The notes under the pieces are model-generated. The model was not told where the DNA came from, did not search any database, and worked only from the letters and a program-made list of their open reading frames with translations. Below, one piece after another: positions 14,587 to 29,773 of a DNA stretch of 62,000 bases (positions are counted from its first letter, which is position 1; every line of letters begins with the position of its first letter). Origin of the DNA: Strigamia acuminata (lineage: Eukaryota; Arthropoda; Chilopoda; Geophilomorpha; Linotaeniidae); the NCBI GenBank assembly GCA_949358305.1, contig CASHSZ010000091.1, positions 1-62,000 on the forward strand, written 5' to 3'. Made by a program: the position numbers and the translations under genes.

Positions 14587-17500
14587 ATGCTAAGTCAACT
14601 GTGATGAGATCAAAAGTCTATTCTCCCAAATCATCGGTTGGATGTTTCTAAAACTTACATTGGAGCCTTCTACTAAGGTTTAAACACTATTTCTGAACAT
14701 TCAGAGACATTGGTCTTATGGTGTTTGTGCTAAGTCAACTGTGATGAGATCAAAAGTCTATTCTCCCAAATCATCGGTTGAATGTTTCTAAAACTTACAT
14801 TGGAGCCTTCTACTAAGGTTTAAACACTATTTCTGAACATTCAGAGACATTGGTCTTGTGATGTTTGTGCTAAGTCAACTGTGATGAGATCAAAAGTCTA
14901 TTCTCCCAAATCATCGGTTGGATGTTTCTAAAACTTACATTGGAGCCTTCTACTAAGGTTTAAACACTATTTCTGAACATTCAGAGACATTGGTCTTGTG
15001 GTGTTTGTGCTAAGTCAACTGCGATGTGAAATAAGCTCAAAATTTTTTTTTCAAAATTTATTGCTTGGGTGTTGCTAAAACTTACATTGAAGGCTTCTAC
15101 TAAGGTTTAAACACTATTTCTAAACATTCAGAGACATTGGTCTTGTGGTGTTTGTGCTAAGTCAACTGCGATGTGAAATAAGCTCAAAATTTTTTTTTCA
15201 AAATTTATTGCTTGGGTGTTGCTAAAACTTACATTGAAGGCTTCTACTAAGGTTTAAACACTATTTCTAAACATTCAGAGACATTGGTCTTGTGGTGTTT
15301 GTGCTAAGTCAACTGTGATGAGATCAAAAGTCTATTCTCCCAAATCATCGGTTGGATGTTTCTAAAACTTACATTGGAGCCTTCTACTAAGGTTTAAACA
15401 CTATTTCTGAACATTCAGAGACATTGGTCTTGTGGTGTTTGTGCTAAGTCAACTGCGATGTGAAATGAGCTCAAAATTTTTTTCTTCAAAATTTAATGCT
15501 TGGGTGTTGCTAAAACTTATATTGAAGGCTTCTACTAAGGTTTAAACACTATTTCTGAACATACAGAGACATTGGACTTGTGGTGTTTGTGCTAAGTAAC
15601 TGTGATGAGATCAAAAGTCTATTCTCCCAAATCATTGCTTGGATGTTTCTAAAACTTACATTGAAGGCTTCTACTAAGGTTTAAACACTATTTCTGAACA
15701 TTCAGAGACATTGGTCTTGTGGTGTTTATGCTAAGTCAACTGTGATGAGATCAAAAGTCTATTCTCCCAAATCATCGGTTGAATGTTTCTAAAACTTACA
15801 TTGGAGCCTTCTACTAAGGTTTAAACACTATTTCTGAACATTCAGAGACATTGGTCTTGTGGTGTTTGTGCTAAGTCAACTGTGATGAGATCAAAAGTCT
15901 ATTCTCCCAAATCATTAGTTGGATGTTTCTAAAACTTACATTGGAGCCTTCTACTAAGGTTTAAACACTATTTCTGAACATTCAGAGACATTGGTCTTGT
16001 GGTGTTTGTGCTAAGTCAACTGTGATGAGATCAAAAGTCTATTCTCCCAAATCATCGGTTAAATGTTTCTAAAACTTACATTGGAGCCTTCTACTAAGGT
16101 TTAAACACTATTTCTGAACATTCAGAGACATTGGTCTTGTGGTGTTTGTGCTAAGTCAACTGTGATGAGATCAAAAGTCTATTCTCCCAAATCATCGGTT
16201 GGATGTTTCTAAAACTTACATTGGAGCCTTCTACTAAGGTTTAAACACTATTTCTGAACATTCAGAGACATTGGACTTGTGGTGTTTGTGCTAAGTCAAC
16301 TGCGATGTGAAATAAGCTCAAAATTTTTTTTTCAAAATTTATTGCTTGGGTGTTGCTAAAACTTAGATTGAAGGCTTCTACTAAGGTTTAAACACTATTT
16401 CTGAACATTCAGAGACATTGGTCTTGTGATGTTTGTGCTAAGTCAACTGCGATGTGAAATGAGCTCAAAATTTTTTTCTTCAAAATTTAATGCTTGGGTG
16501 TTGCTAAAACTTATATTGAAGGCTTCTACTAAGGTTTAAACACTATTTCTGAACATACAGAGACATTGGACTTGTGGTGTTTGTGCTAAGTAACTGTGAT
16601 GAGATCAAAAGTCTATTCTTCCAAATCATTGCTTGGATGTTGCTAAAACTTACATTGAAGGCTTCTACTAAGGTTTAAACACTATTTCTGAACATTCAGA
16701 GACATTGGTCTTGTGGTGTTTATGCTAAGTCAACTGTGATGAGATCAAAAGTCTATTCTCCCAAATCATCGGTTGAATGTTTCTAAAACTTACATTGGAG
16801 CCTTCTACTAAGGTTTAAACACTATTTCTGAACATTCAGAGACATTGGTCTTGTGGTGTTTGTGCTAAGTCAACTGTGATGAGATCAAAAGTCTATTCTC
16901 CCAAATCATCGGTTGGATGTTTCTAAAACTTACATTGGAGCCTTCTACTAAGGTTTAAACACTATTTCTGAACATTCAGAGACATTGGTCTTGTGGTGTT
17001 TGTGCTAAGTCAACTGCGATGTGAAATAAGCTCAAAATTTTTTTTTCAAAATTTATTGCTTGGGTGTTGCTAAAACTTACATTGAAGGCTTCTACTAAGG
17101 TTTAAACACTATTTCTAAACATTCAGAGACATTGGTCTTGTGGTGTTTGTGCTAAGTCAACTGTGATGAGATCAAAAGTCTATTCTCCCAAATCATCGGT
17201 TGGATGTTTCTAAAACTTACATTGGAGCCTTCTACTAAGGTTTAAACACTATTTCTGAACATTCAGAGACATTCGTCTTGTGGTGTTTGTGCTAAGTCAA
17301 CTGTGATGAGATCAAAAGTCTATTCTCCCAAATCATCGGTTAAATGTTTCTAAAACTTACATTGGAGCCTTCTACTAAGGTTTAAACACTATTTCTGAAC
17401 ATTCAGAGACATTGGTCTTGTGGTGTTTGTGCTAAGTCAACTGTGATGAGATCAAAAGTCTTTTCTCCCAAATCATCGGTTGGATGTTTCTAAAACTTAC

Positions 17501-19497
17501 ATTGGAGCCTTCTACTAAGGTTTAAACACTATTTCTGAACATTCAGAGACATTGGTCTTGTGGTGTTTGTGCTAAGTCAACTGTGAAGAGATCAAAAGTC
17601 TATTCTCCCAAATCATTAGTTGGATGTTTCTAAAACTTACATTGGAGCCTTCTACTAAGGTTTAAACACTATTTCTGAACATTCAGAGACATTGGTCTTG
17701 TGGTGTTTGTGCTAAGTCAACTGTGATGAGATCAAAAGTCTATTCTCCCAAATCATCGGTTAAATGTTTCTAAAACTTACATTGGAGCCTTCTACTAAGG
17801 TTTAAACACTATTTCTGAACATTCAGAGACATTGGTCTTGTGGTGTTTGTGCTAAGTCAACTGTGATGAGATCAAAAGTCTATTCTCCCAAATCATCGGT
17901 TGGATGTTTCTAAAACTTACATTGGAGCCTTCTACTAAGGTTTAAACACTATTTCTGAACGTTCAGAGACATTGGACTTGTGGTGTTTGTGCTAAGTCAA
18001 CTGCGATGTGAAATGAGCTCAAAATTTTTTTTTCAAAATTTATTGCTTGGGTGTTGCTAAAACTTAGATTGAAGGCTTCTACTAAGGTTTAAACACTATT
18101 TCTGAACATTCAGAGACATTGGTCTTGTGGTGTTTGTGCTAAGTCAACTGCGATGTGAAATGAGCTCAAAATTTTTTTCTTCAAAATTTAATGCTTGGGT
18201 GTTGCTAAAACTTATATTGAAGGCTTCTACTAAGGTTTAAACACTATTTCTGAACATACAGAGACATTGGACTTGTGGTGTTTGTGCTAAGTAACTGTGA
18301 TGAGATCAAAAGTCTATTCTCCCAAATCATTGCTTGGATGTTGCTAAAACTTACATTGAAGGCTTCTACTAAGGTTTAAACACTATTTCTGAACATTCAG
18401 AGACATTGGTCTTGTGGTGTTTATGCTAAGTCAACTGTGATGAGATCAAAAGTCTATTCTTCCAAATCATCAGTTGGATGTTTCTAAAACTTACATTGGA
18501 GCCTTCTACTAAGGTTTAAACACTATTTCTGAACATTCAGAGACATTGGTCTTATGGTGTTTGTGCTAAGTCAACTGTGATGAGATCAAAAGTCTATTCT
18601 CCCAAATCATCGGTTGAATGTTTCTAAAACTTACATTGGAGCCTTCTACTAAGGTTTAAACACTATTTCTGAACATTCAGAGACATTGGTCTTATGGTGT
18701 TTGTGCTAAGTCAACTGTGATGAGATCAAAAGTCTATTCTCCCAAATCATCGGTTGGATGTTTCTAAAACTTACATTGGAGCCTTCTACTAAGGTTTAAA
18801 CACTATTTCTGAACATTCAGAGACATTGGTCTTGTGGTGTTTGTGCTAAGTCAACTGTGATGAGATCAAAAGTCTATTCTCCCAAATCATCGGTTGAATG
18901 TTTCTAAAACTTACATTGGAGCCTTCTACTAAGGTTTAAACACTATTTCTGAACATTCAGAGACATTGGTCTTGTGGTGTTTGTGCTAAGTCAACTGTGA
19001 TGAGATCAAAAGTCTATTCTCCCAAATCATCGGTTGGATGTTTCTAAAACTTACATTGGAGCCTTCTACTAAGGTTTAAACACTATTTCTGAACATTCAG
19101 AGACATTGGACTTGTGGTGTTTGTGCTAAGTCAACTGCGGTGTAAAATGAGCTCAAAATTTTTTTTTCAAAATTTATTGCTTAGGTGTTGCTAAAACTTA
19201 TATTGAAGGCTTCTACTAAGGTTTAAACACTATTTCTGAACATTCAGAGACATTGGTCTTGTGGTGTTTGTGCTAAGTCAACTGCAATGTAAAATGAGCT
19301 CAAAATTTTTTTTTCAAAATTTAATGCTTGGGTGTTGCTAAAACTTATATTGAAGGCTTCTACTAAGGTTTAAACACTATTTCTGAACATTCAGAGACAT
19401 TGGACTTGTGGTGTTTGTGCTAAGTCAACTGTGATGAGATCAAAAGTCTATTCTCCCAAATCATTGGTTGGATGTTTCTAAAACTTACATTGGAGCT

Positions 19498-22400
19498 TTC
19501 TACTAAGGTTTAAACACTATTTCTGAACATTCAGAGACATTGGTCTTGTGGTGTTTGTGCTAAGTCAACTGTGATGAGATCAAAAGTCTATTCTCCCAAA
19601 TCATTGGTTGGATGTTTCTAAAACTTACATTGGAGCCTTCTACTAAGGTTTAAACACTATTTCTGAACATTCAGAGACATTGGTCTTGTGGTGTTTGTGC
19701 TAAGTCAACTGTGATGAGATCAAAAGTCTATTCTCCCAAATCATCGGTTGGATGTTTCTAAAACTTACATTGGAGCCTTCTACTAAGGTTTAAACACTAT
19801 TTCTGAACATTCAGAGACATTGGTCTTGTGGTGTTTGTGCTAAGTCAACTGTGATGAGATCAAAAGTCTATTCTCCCAAATCATCGGTTGGATGTTTCTA
19901 AAACTTACATTGGAGCCTTCTACTAAGGTTTAAACACTATTTCTGAACATTCAGAGACATTGGTCTTGTGGTGTTTGTGCTAAGTCAACTGTGATGAGAT
20001 TAAAAGTCTATTCTCCCAAATCATTGGTTGGATGTTTCTAAAACTTACATTGGAGCCTTCTACTAAGGTTTAAACACTATTTCTGAACATTCAGAGACAT
20101 TGGTCTTGTGGTGTTTGTGCTAAGTCAACTGTGATGAGATCAAAAGTCTATTCTCCCAAATCATCGGTTAAATGTTTCTAAAACTTACATTGGAGCCTTC
20201 TACTAAGGTTTAAACACTATTTCTGAACATTCAGAGACATTGGTCTTGTGGTGTTTGTGCTAAGTCAACTGTGATGAGATCAAAAGTCTATTCTCCCAAA
20301 TCATCGGTTGGATGTTTCTAAAACTTACATTGGAGCCTTCTACTAAGGTTTAAACACTATTTCTGAACATTCAGAGACATTGGACTTGTGGTGTTTGTGC
20401 TAAGTCAACTGCGATGTGAAATAAGCTCAAAATTTTTTTTTCAAAATTTATTGCTTGGGTGTTGCTAAAACTTAGATTGAAGGCTTCTACTAAGGTTTAA
20501 ACACTATTTCTGAACATTCAGAGACATTGGTCTTGTGGTGTTTGTGCTAAGTCAACTGCGATGTGAAATGAGCTCAAAATTTTTTTCTTCAAAATTTAAT
20601 GCTTGGGTGTTGCTAAAACTTATATTGAAGGCTTCTACTAAGGTTTAAACACTATTTCTGAACATACAGAGACATTGGATTTGTGGTGTTTGTGCTAAGT
20701 AACTGTGATGAGATCAAAAGTCTATTCTCCCAAATCATTGCTTGGATGTTGCTAAAACTTACATTGAAAGCTTCTACTAAGGTTTAAACACTATTTCTGA
20801 ACATTCAGAGACATTGGTCTTGTGGTGTTTATGCTAAGTCAACTGTGATGAGATCAAAAGTCTATTCTCCCAAATCATCGGTTGGATGTTTCTAAAACTT
20901 ACATTGGAGCCTTCTACTAAGGTTTAAACACTATTTCTGAACATTCAGAGACATTGGTCTTATGGTGTTTGTGCTAAGTCAACTGTGATGAGATCAAAAG
21001 TCTATTCTCCCAAATCATCGGTTGAATGTTTCTAAAACTTACATTGGAGCCTTCTACTAAGGTTTAAACACTATTTCTGAACATTCAGAGACATTGGTCT
21101 TGTGATGTTTGTGCTAAGTCAACTGTGATGAGATCAAAAGTCTATTCTCCCAAATCATCGGTTGGATGTTTCTAAAACTTACATTGGAGCTTTCTACTAA
21201 GGTTTAAACACTATTTCTGAACATTCAGAGACATTGGTCTTGTGGTGTTTGTGCTAAGTCAACTGCGATGTGAAATAAGCTCAAAATTTTTTTTTCAAAA
21301 TTTATTGCTTGGGTGTTGCTAAAACTTACATTGAAGGCTTCTACTAAGGTTTAAACACTATTTCTAAACATTCAGAGACATTGGTCTTGTGGTGTTTGTG
21401 CTAAGTCAACTGCGATGTGAAATAAGCTCAAAATTTTTTTTTCAAAATTTATTGCTTGGGTGTTGCTAAAACTTACATTGAAGGCTTCTACTAAGGTTTA
21501 AACACTATTTCTAAACATTCAGAGACATTGGTCTTGTGGTGTTTGTGCTAAGTCAACTGTGATGAGATCAAAAGTCTATTCTCCCAAATCATCGGTTGGA
21601 TGTTTCTAAAACTTACATTGGAGCCTTCTACTAAGGTTTAAACACTATTTCTGAACATTCAGAGACATTGGTCTTGTGGTGTTTGTGCTAAGTCAACTGC
21701 GATGTGAAATGAGCTCAAAATTTTTTTCTTCAAAATTTAATGCTTGGGTGTTGCTAAAACTTATATTGAAGGCTTCTACTAAGGTTTAAACACTATTTCT
21801 GAACATACAGAGACATTGGACTTGTGGTGTTTGTGCTAAGTAACTGTGATGAGATCAAAAGTCTATTCTCCCAAATCATTGCTTGGATGTTTCTAAAACT
21901 TACATTGAAGGCTTCTACTAAGGTTTAAACACTATTTCTGAACATTCAGAGACATTGGTCTTGTGGTGTTTATGCTAAGTCAACTGTGATGAGATCAAAA
22001 GTCTATTCTCCCAAATCATCGGTTGAATGTTTCTAAAACTTACATTGGAGCCTTCTACTAAGGTTTAAACACTATTTCTGAACATTCAGAGACATTGGTC
22101 TTGTGGTGTTTGTGCTAAGTCAACTGTGATGAGATCAAAAGTCTATTCTCCCAAATCATTAGTTGGATGTTTCTAAAACTTACATTGGAGCCTTCTACTA
22201 AGGTTTAAACACTATTTCTGAACATTCAGAGACATTGGTCTTGTGGTGTTTGTGCTAAGTCAACTGTGATGAGATCAAAAGTCTATTCTCCCAAATCATC
22301 GGTTAAATGTTTCTAAAACTTACATTGGAGCCTTCTACTAAGGTTTAAACACTATTTCTGAACATTCAGAGACATTGGTCTTGTGGTGTTTGTGCTAAGT

Positions 22401-25400
22401 CAACTGTGATGAGATCAAAAGTCTATTCTCCCAAATCATCGGTTGGATGTTTCTAAAACTTACATTGGAGCCTTCTACTAAGGTTTAAACACTATTTCTG
22501 AACATTCAGAGACATTGGTCTTGTGGTGTTTGTGCTAAGTCAACTGTGATGAGATCAAAAGTCTATTCTCCCAAATCATCGGTTAAATGTTTCTAAAACT
22601 TACATTGGAGCCTTCTACTAAGGTTTAAACACTATTTCTGAACATTCAGAGACATTGGTCTTGTGGTGTTTGTGCTAAGTCAACTGTGATGAGATCAAAA
22701 GTCTATTCTCCCAAATCATCGGTTGGATGTTTCTAAAACTTACATTGGAGCCTTCTACTAAGGTTTAAACACTATTTCTGAACATTCAGAGACATTGGAC
22801 TTGTGGTGTTTGTGCTAAGTCAACTGCGATGTGAAATAAGCTCAAAATTTTTTTTTCAAAATTTATTGCTTGGGTGTTGCTAAAACTTAGATTGAAGGCT
22901 TCTACTAAGGTTTAAACACTATTTCTGAACATTCAGAGACATTGGTCTTGTGGTGTTTGTGCTAAGTCAACTGCGATGTGAAATGAGCTCAAAATTTTTT
23001 TCTTCAAAATTTAATGCTTGGGTGTTGCTAAAACTTATATTGAAGGCTTCTACTAAGGTTTAAACACTATTTCTGAACATACAAAGACATTGGATTTGTG
23101 GTGTTTGTGCTAAGTAACTGTGATGAGATCAAAAGTCTATTCTCCCAAATCATTGCTTGGATGTTGCTAAAACTTACATTGAAGGCTTCTACTAAGGTTT
23201 AAACACTATTTCTGAACATTCAGAGACATTGGTCTTGTGGTGTTTATGCTAAGTCAACTGTGATGAGATCAAAAGTCTATTCTCCCAAATCATCGGTTGG
23301 ATGTTTCTAAAACTTACATTGGAGCCTTCTACTAAGGTTTAAACACTATTTCTGAACATTCAGAGACATTGGTCTTATGGTGTTTGTGCTAAGTCAACTG
23401 TGATGAGATCAAAAGTCTATTCTCCCAAATCATCGGTTGAATGTTTCTAAAACTTACATTGGAGCCTTCTACTAAGGTTTAAACACTATTTCTGAACATT
23501 CAGAGACATTGGTCTTGTGATGTTTGTGCTAAGTCAACTGTGATGAGATCAAAAGTCTATTCTCCCAAATCATCGGTTGGATGTTTCTAAAACTTACATT
23601 GGAGCCTTCTACTAAGGTTTAAACACTATTTCTGAACATTCAGAGACATTGGTCTTGTGGTGTTTGTGCTAAGTCAACTGCGATGTGAAATAAGCTCAAA
23701 ATTTTTTTTTCAAAATTTATTGCTTGGGTGTTGCTAAAACTTACATTGAAGGCTTCTACTAAGGTTTAAACACTATTTCTAAACATTCAGAGACATTGGT
23801 CTTGTGGTGTTTGTGCTAAGTCAACTGCGATGTGAAATAAGCTCAAAATTTTTTTTTCAAAATTTATTGCTTGGGTGTTGCTAAAACTTACATTGAAGGC
23901 TTCTACTAAGGTTTAAACACTATTTCTGAACATTCAGAGACATTGGTCTTGTGGTGTTTGTGCTAAGTCAACTGCGATGTGAAATGAGCTCAAAATTTTT
24001 TTCTTCAAAATTTAATGCTTGGGTGTTGCTAAAACTTATATTGAAGGCTTCTACTAAGGTTTAAACACTATTTCTGAACATACAGAGACATTGGACTTGT
24101 GGTGTTTGTGCTAAGTAACTGTGATGAGATCAAAAGTCTATTCTCCCAAATCATTGCTTGGATGTTTCTAAAACTTACATTGAAGGCTTCTACTAAGGTT
24201 TAAACACTATTTCTGAACATTCAGAGACATTGGTCTTGTGGTGTTTATGCTAAGTCAACTGTGATGAGATCAAAAGTCTATTCTCCCAAATCATCGGTTG
24301 AATGTTTCTAAAACTTACATTGGAGCCTTCTACTAAGGTTTAAACACTATTTCTGAACATTCAGAGACATTGGTCTTGTGGTGTTTGTGCTAAGTCAACT
24401 GTGATGAGATCAAAAGTCTATTCTCCCAAATCATTAGTTGGATGTTTCTAAAACTTACATTGGAGCCTTCTACTAAGGTTTAAACACTATTTCTGAACAT
24501 TCAGAGACATTGGTCTTGTGGTGTTTGTGCTAAGTCAACTGTGATGAGATCAAAAGTCTATTCTCCCAAATCATCGGTTAAATGTTTCTAAAACTTACAT
24601 TGGAGCCTTCTACTAAGGTTTAAACACTATTTCTGAACATTCAGAGACATTGGTCTTGTGGTGTTTGTGCTAAGTCAACTGTGATGAGATCAAAAGTCTA
24701 TTCTCCCAAATCATCGGTTGGATGTTTCTAAAACTTACATTGGAGCCTTCTACTAAGGTTTAAACACTATTTCTGAACATTCAGAGACATTGGACTTGTG
24801 GTGTTTGTGCTAAGTCAACTGCGATGTGAAATAAGCTCAAAATTTTTTTTTCAAAATTTATTGCTTGGGTGTTGCTAAAACTTAGATTGAAGGCTTCTAC
24901 TAAGGTTTAAACACTATTTCTGAACATTCAGAGACATTGGTCTTGTGATGTTTGTGCTAAGTCAACTGCGATGTGAAATGAGCTCAAAATTTTTTTCTTC
25001 AAAATTTAATGCTTGGGTGTTGCTAAAACTTATATTGAAGGCTTCTACTAAGGTTTAAACACTATTTCTGAACATACAGAGACATTGGACTTGTGGTGTT
25101 TGTGCTAAGTAACTGTGATGAGATCAAAAGTCTATTCTTCCAAATCATTGCTTGGATGTTGCTAAAACTTACATTGAAGGATTCTACTAAGGTTTAAACA
25201 CTATTTCTGAACATTCAGAGACATTGGTCTTGTGGTGTTTATGCTAAGTCAACTGTGATGAGATCAAAAGTCTATTCTCCCAAATCATCGGTTGAATGTT
25301 TCTAAAACTTACATTGGAGCCTTCTACTAAGGTTTAAACACTATTTCTGAACATTCAGAGACATTGGTCTTGTGGTGTTTGTGCTAAGTCAACTGTGATG

Positions 25401-26479
25401 AGATCAAAAGTCTATTCTCCCAAATCATCGGTTGGATGTTTCTAAAACTTACATTGGAGCCTTCTACTAAGGTTTAAACACTATTTCTGAACATTCAGAG
25501 ACATTGGTCTTGTGGTGTTTGTGCTAAGTCAACTGCGATGTGAAATAAGCTCAAAATTTTTTTTTCAAAATTTATTGCTTGGGTGTTGCTAAAACTTACA
25601 TTGAAGGCTTCTACTAAGGTTTAAACACTATTTCTAAACATTCAGAGACATTGGTCTTGTGGTGTTTGTGCTAAGTCAACTGTGATGAGATCAAAAGTCT
25701 ATTCTCCCAAATCATCGGTTGGATGTTTCTAAAACTTACATTGGAGCCTTCTACTAAGGTTTAAACACTATTTCTGAACATTCAGAGACATTCGTCTTGT
25801 GGTGTTTGTGCTAAGTCAACTGTGATGAGATCAAAAGTCTATTCTCCCAAATCATCGGTTAAATGTTTCTAAAACTTACATTGGAGCCTTCTACTAAGGT
25901 TTAAACACTATTTCTGAACATTCAGAGACATTGGTCTTGTGGTGTTTGTGCTAAGTCAACTGTGATGAGATCAAAAGTCTTTTCTCCCAAATCATCGGTT
26001 GGATGTTTCTAAAACTTACATTGGAGCCTTCTACTAAGGTTTAAACACTATTTCTGAACATTCAGAGACATTGGTCTTGTGGTGTTTGTGCTAAGTCAAC
26101 TGTGAAGAGATCAAAAGTCTATTCTCCCAAATCATTAGTTGGATGTTTCTAAAACTTACATTGGAGCCTTCTACTAAGGTTTAAACACTATTTCTGAACA
26201 TTCAGAGACATTGGTCTTGTGGTGTTTGTGCTAAGTCAACTGTGATGAGATCAAAAGTCTATTCTCCCAAATCATCGGTTAAATGTTTCTAAAACTTACA
26301 TTGGAGCCTTCTACTAAGGTTTAAACACTATTTCTGAACATTCAGAGACATTGGTCTTGTGGTGTTTGTGCTAAGTCAACTGTGATGAGATCAAAAGTCT
26401 ATTCTCCCAAATCATCGGTTGGATGTTTCTAAAACTTACATTGGAGCCTTCTACTAAGGTTTAAACACTATTTCTGAAC
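19498..26479 (+). repeat. Large segmental copy of the 9.1-18.0 kb satellite interval
   Basis: Positions 19498-23245 match 9138-12885 at an offset of 10360 bp, with one base difference noticed (GAAAGC near 20767). Downstream the match jumps to 14.4-15.3 kb (offset 8659) and then to about 15.4-17.96 kb (offset 8519). Shared markers there are TCTATTCTTCC, CATTCGTCTTG and GTGAAGAG. The first jump equals the 1701-bp duplication present only in the upstream copy. The second equals one 140-bp monomer missing here near 23.9 kb. The match ends at 17960/26479. Confidence 0.8.
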
Positions 26480-28089
26480 ATTCAGAGACATTGGACTTGT
26501 GGTGTTTGTGCTAAGTCAACTGCGGTGTAAAATGAGCTCAAAATTTTTTTTTCAAAATTTATTGCTTAGGTGTTGCTAAAACTTATATTGAAGGCTTCTA
26601 CTAAGGTTTAAACACTATTTCTGAACATTCAGAGACATTGGTCTTGTGGTGTTTGTGCTAAGTCAACTGCAATGTAAAATGAGCTCAAAATTTTTTTTTC
26701 AAAATTTAATGCTTGGGTGTTGCTAAAACTTATATTGAAGGCTTCTACTAAGGTTTAAACACTATTTCTGAACATTCAGAGACATTGGACTTGTGGTGTT
26801 TGTGCTAAGTCAACTGTGATGAGATCAAAAGTCTATTCTCCCAAATCATTGGTTGGATGTTTCTAAAACTTACATTGGAGCTTTCTACTAAGGTTTAAAC
26901 ACTATTTCTGAACATTCAGAGACATTGGTCTTGTGGTGTTTGTGCTAAGTCAACTGTGATGAGATCAAAAGTCTATTCTCCCAAATCATTGGTTGGATGT
27001 TTCTAAAACTTACATTGGAGCCTTCTACTAAGGTTTAAACACTATTTCTGAACATTCAGAGACATTGGTCTTGTGGTGTTTGTGCTAAGTCAACTGTGAT
27101 GAGATCAAAAGTCTATTCTCCCAAATCATCGGTTGAATGTTTCTAAAACTTACATTGGAGCCTTCTACTAAGGTTTAAACACTATTTCTGAACATTCAGA
27201 GACATTGGTCTTGTGGTGTTTGTGCTAAGTCAACTGTGATGAGATCAAAAGTCTATTCTCCCAAATCATCGGTTGAATGTTTCTAAAACTTACATTGGAG
27301 CCTTCTACTAAGGTTTAAACACTATTTCTGAACATACAGAGACATTGGACTTGTGGTGTTTGTGCTAAGTAACTGTGATGAGATCAAAAGTCTATTCTCC
27401 CAAATCATTGCTTGGATGTTGCTAAAACTTACATTGAAGGCTTCTACTAAGGTTTAAACACTATTTCTGAACATTCAGAGACATTGGTCTTGTGGTGTTT
27501 ATGCTAAGTCAACTGTGATGAGATCAAAAGTCTATTCTCCCAAATCATCGGTTGAATGTTTCTAAAACTTACATTGGAGCCTTCTACTAAGGTTTAAACA
27601 CTATTTCTGAACATTCAGAGACATTGGTCTTGTGGTGTTTGTGCTAAGTCAACTGTGATGAGATCAAAAGTCTATTCTCCCAAATCATCGGTTGGATGTT
27701 TCTAAAACTTACATTGGAGCCTTCTACTAAGGTTTAAACACTATTTCTGAACATTCAGAGACATTGGTCTTGTGGTGTTTGTGCTAAGTCAACTGCGATG
27801 TGAAATAAGCTCAAAATTTTTTTTTCAAAATTTATTGCTTGGGTGTTGCTAAAACTTACATTAAAGGCTTCTACTTAGGTTTAAACACTATTTCTAAACA
27901 TTCAGAGACATTGGTCTTGTGGTGTTTGTGCTAAGTCAACTGTGATGAGATCAAAAGTCTTTTCTCCCAAATCATCGGTTGGATGTTTCTAAAACTTACA
28001 TTGGAGCCTTCTACTAAGGTTTAAACACTATTTCTGAACATTCAGAGACATTGGTCTTGTGGTGTTTGTGCTAAGTCAACTGTGATGAG

Positions 28090-29700
28090 ATCAAAAGTCT
28101 ATTCTCCCAAATCATTAGTTGGATGTTTCTAAAACTTACATTGGAGCCTTCTACTAAGGTTTAAACACTATTTCTGAACATTCAGAGACATTGGTCTTGT
28201 GGTGTTTGTGCTAAGTCAACTGTGATGAGATCAAAAGTCTATTCTCCCAAATCATCGGTTAAATGTTTCTAAAACTTACATTGGAGCCTTCTACTAAGGT
28301 TTAAACACTATTTCTGAACATTCAGAGACATTGGTCTTGTGGTGTTTGTGCTAAGTCAACTGTGATGAGATCAAAAGTCTATTCTCCCAAATCATCGGTT
28401 GGATGTTTCTAAAACTTACATTGGAGCCTTCTACTAAGGTTTAAACACTATTTCTGAACGTTCAGAGACATTGGACTTGTGGTGTTTGTGCTAAGTCAAC
28501 TGCGATGTGAAATGAGCTCAAAATTTTTTTTTCAAAATTTATTGCTTGGGTGTTGCTAAAACTTAGATTGAAGGCTTCTACTAAGGTTTAAACACTATTT
28601 CTGAACATTCAGAGACATTGGTCTTGTGGTGTTTGTGCTAAGTCAACTGCGATGTGAAATGAGCTCAAAATTTTTTTCTTCAAAATTTAATGCTTGGGTG
28701 TTGCTAAAACTTATATTGAAGGCTTCTACTAAGGTTTAAACACTATTTCTGAACATACAGAGACATTGGACTTGTGGTGTTTGTGCTAAGTAACTGTGAT
28801 GAGATCAAAAGTCTATTCTCCCAAATCATTGCTTGGATGTTGCTAAAACTTACATTGAAGGCTTCTACTAAGGTTTAAACACTATTTCTGAACATTCAGA
28901 GACATTGGTCTTGTGGTGTTTATGCTAAGTCAACTGTGATGAGATCAAAAGTCTATTCTCCCAAATCATCAGTTGGATGTTTCTAAAACTTACATTGGAG
29001 CCTTCTACTAAGGTTTAAACACTATTTCTGAACATTCAGAGACATTGGTCTTATGGTGTTTGTGCTAAGTCAACTGTGATGAGATCAAAAGTCTATTCTC
29101 CCAAATCATCGGTTGAATGTTTCTAAAACTTACATTGGAGCCTTCTACTAAGGTTTAAACACTATTTCTGAACATTCAGAGACATTGGTCTTGTGGTGTT
29201 TGTGCTAAGTCAACTGTGATGAGATCAAAAGTCTATTCTCCCAAATCATCGGTTGGATGTTTCTAAAACTTACATTGGAGCCTTCTACTAAGGTTTAAAC
29301 ACTATTTCTGAACATTCAGAGACATTGGTCTTGTGGTGTTTGTGCTAAGTCAACTGTGATGAGATCAAAAGTCTATTCTCCCAAATCATCGGTTGAATGT
29401 TTCTAAAACTTACATTGGAGCCTTCTACTAAGGTTTAAACACTATTTCTGAACATTCAGAGACATTGGTCTTGTGGTGTTTGTGCTAAGTCAACTGTGAT
29501 GAGATCAAAAGTCTATTCTCCCAAATCATCGGTTGGATGTTTCTAAAACTTACATTGGAGCCTTCTACTAAGGTTTAAACACTATTTCTGAACATTCAGA
29601 GACATTGGACTTGTGGTGTTTGTGCTAAGTCAACTGCGGTGTAAAATGAGCTCAAAATTTTTTTTTCAAAATTTATTGCTTAGGTGTTGCTAAAACTTAT
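28090..29700 (+). repeat. Satellite block repeated from 17.6-19.2 kb
   Basis: The private variant GAACGTTCAG at 17961 recurs at 28460, an offset of 10499 bp. The monomer order then matches up to the GCGGTGTAAAATGAG monomer (19137 and 29636). The boundaries are approximate. One marker differs: TTATGG near 18692 is TTGTGG here. Confidence 0.7.
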
Positions 29701-29773
29701 ATTGAAGGCTTCTACTAAGGTTTAAACACTATTTCTGAACATTCAGAGACATTGGTCTTGTGGTGTTTGTGCT

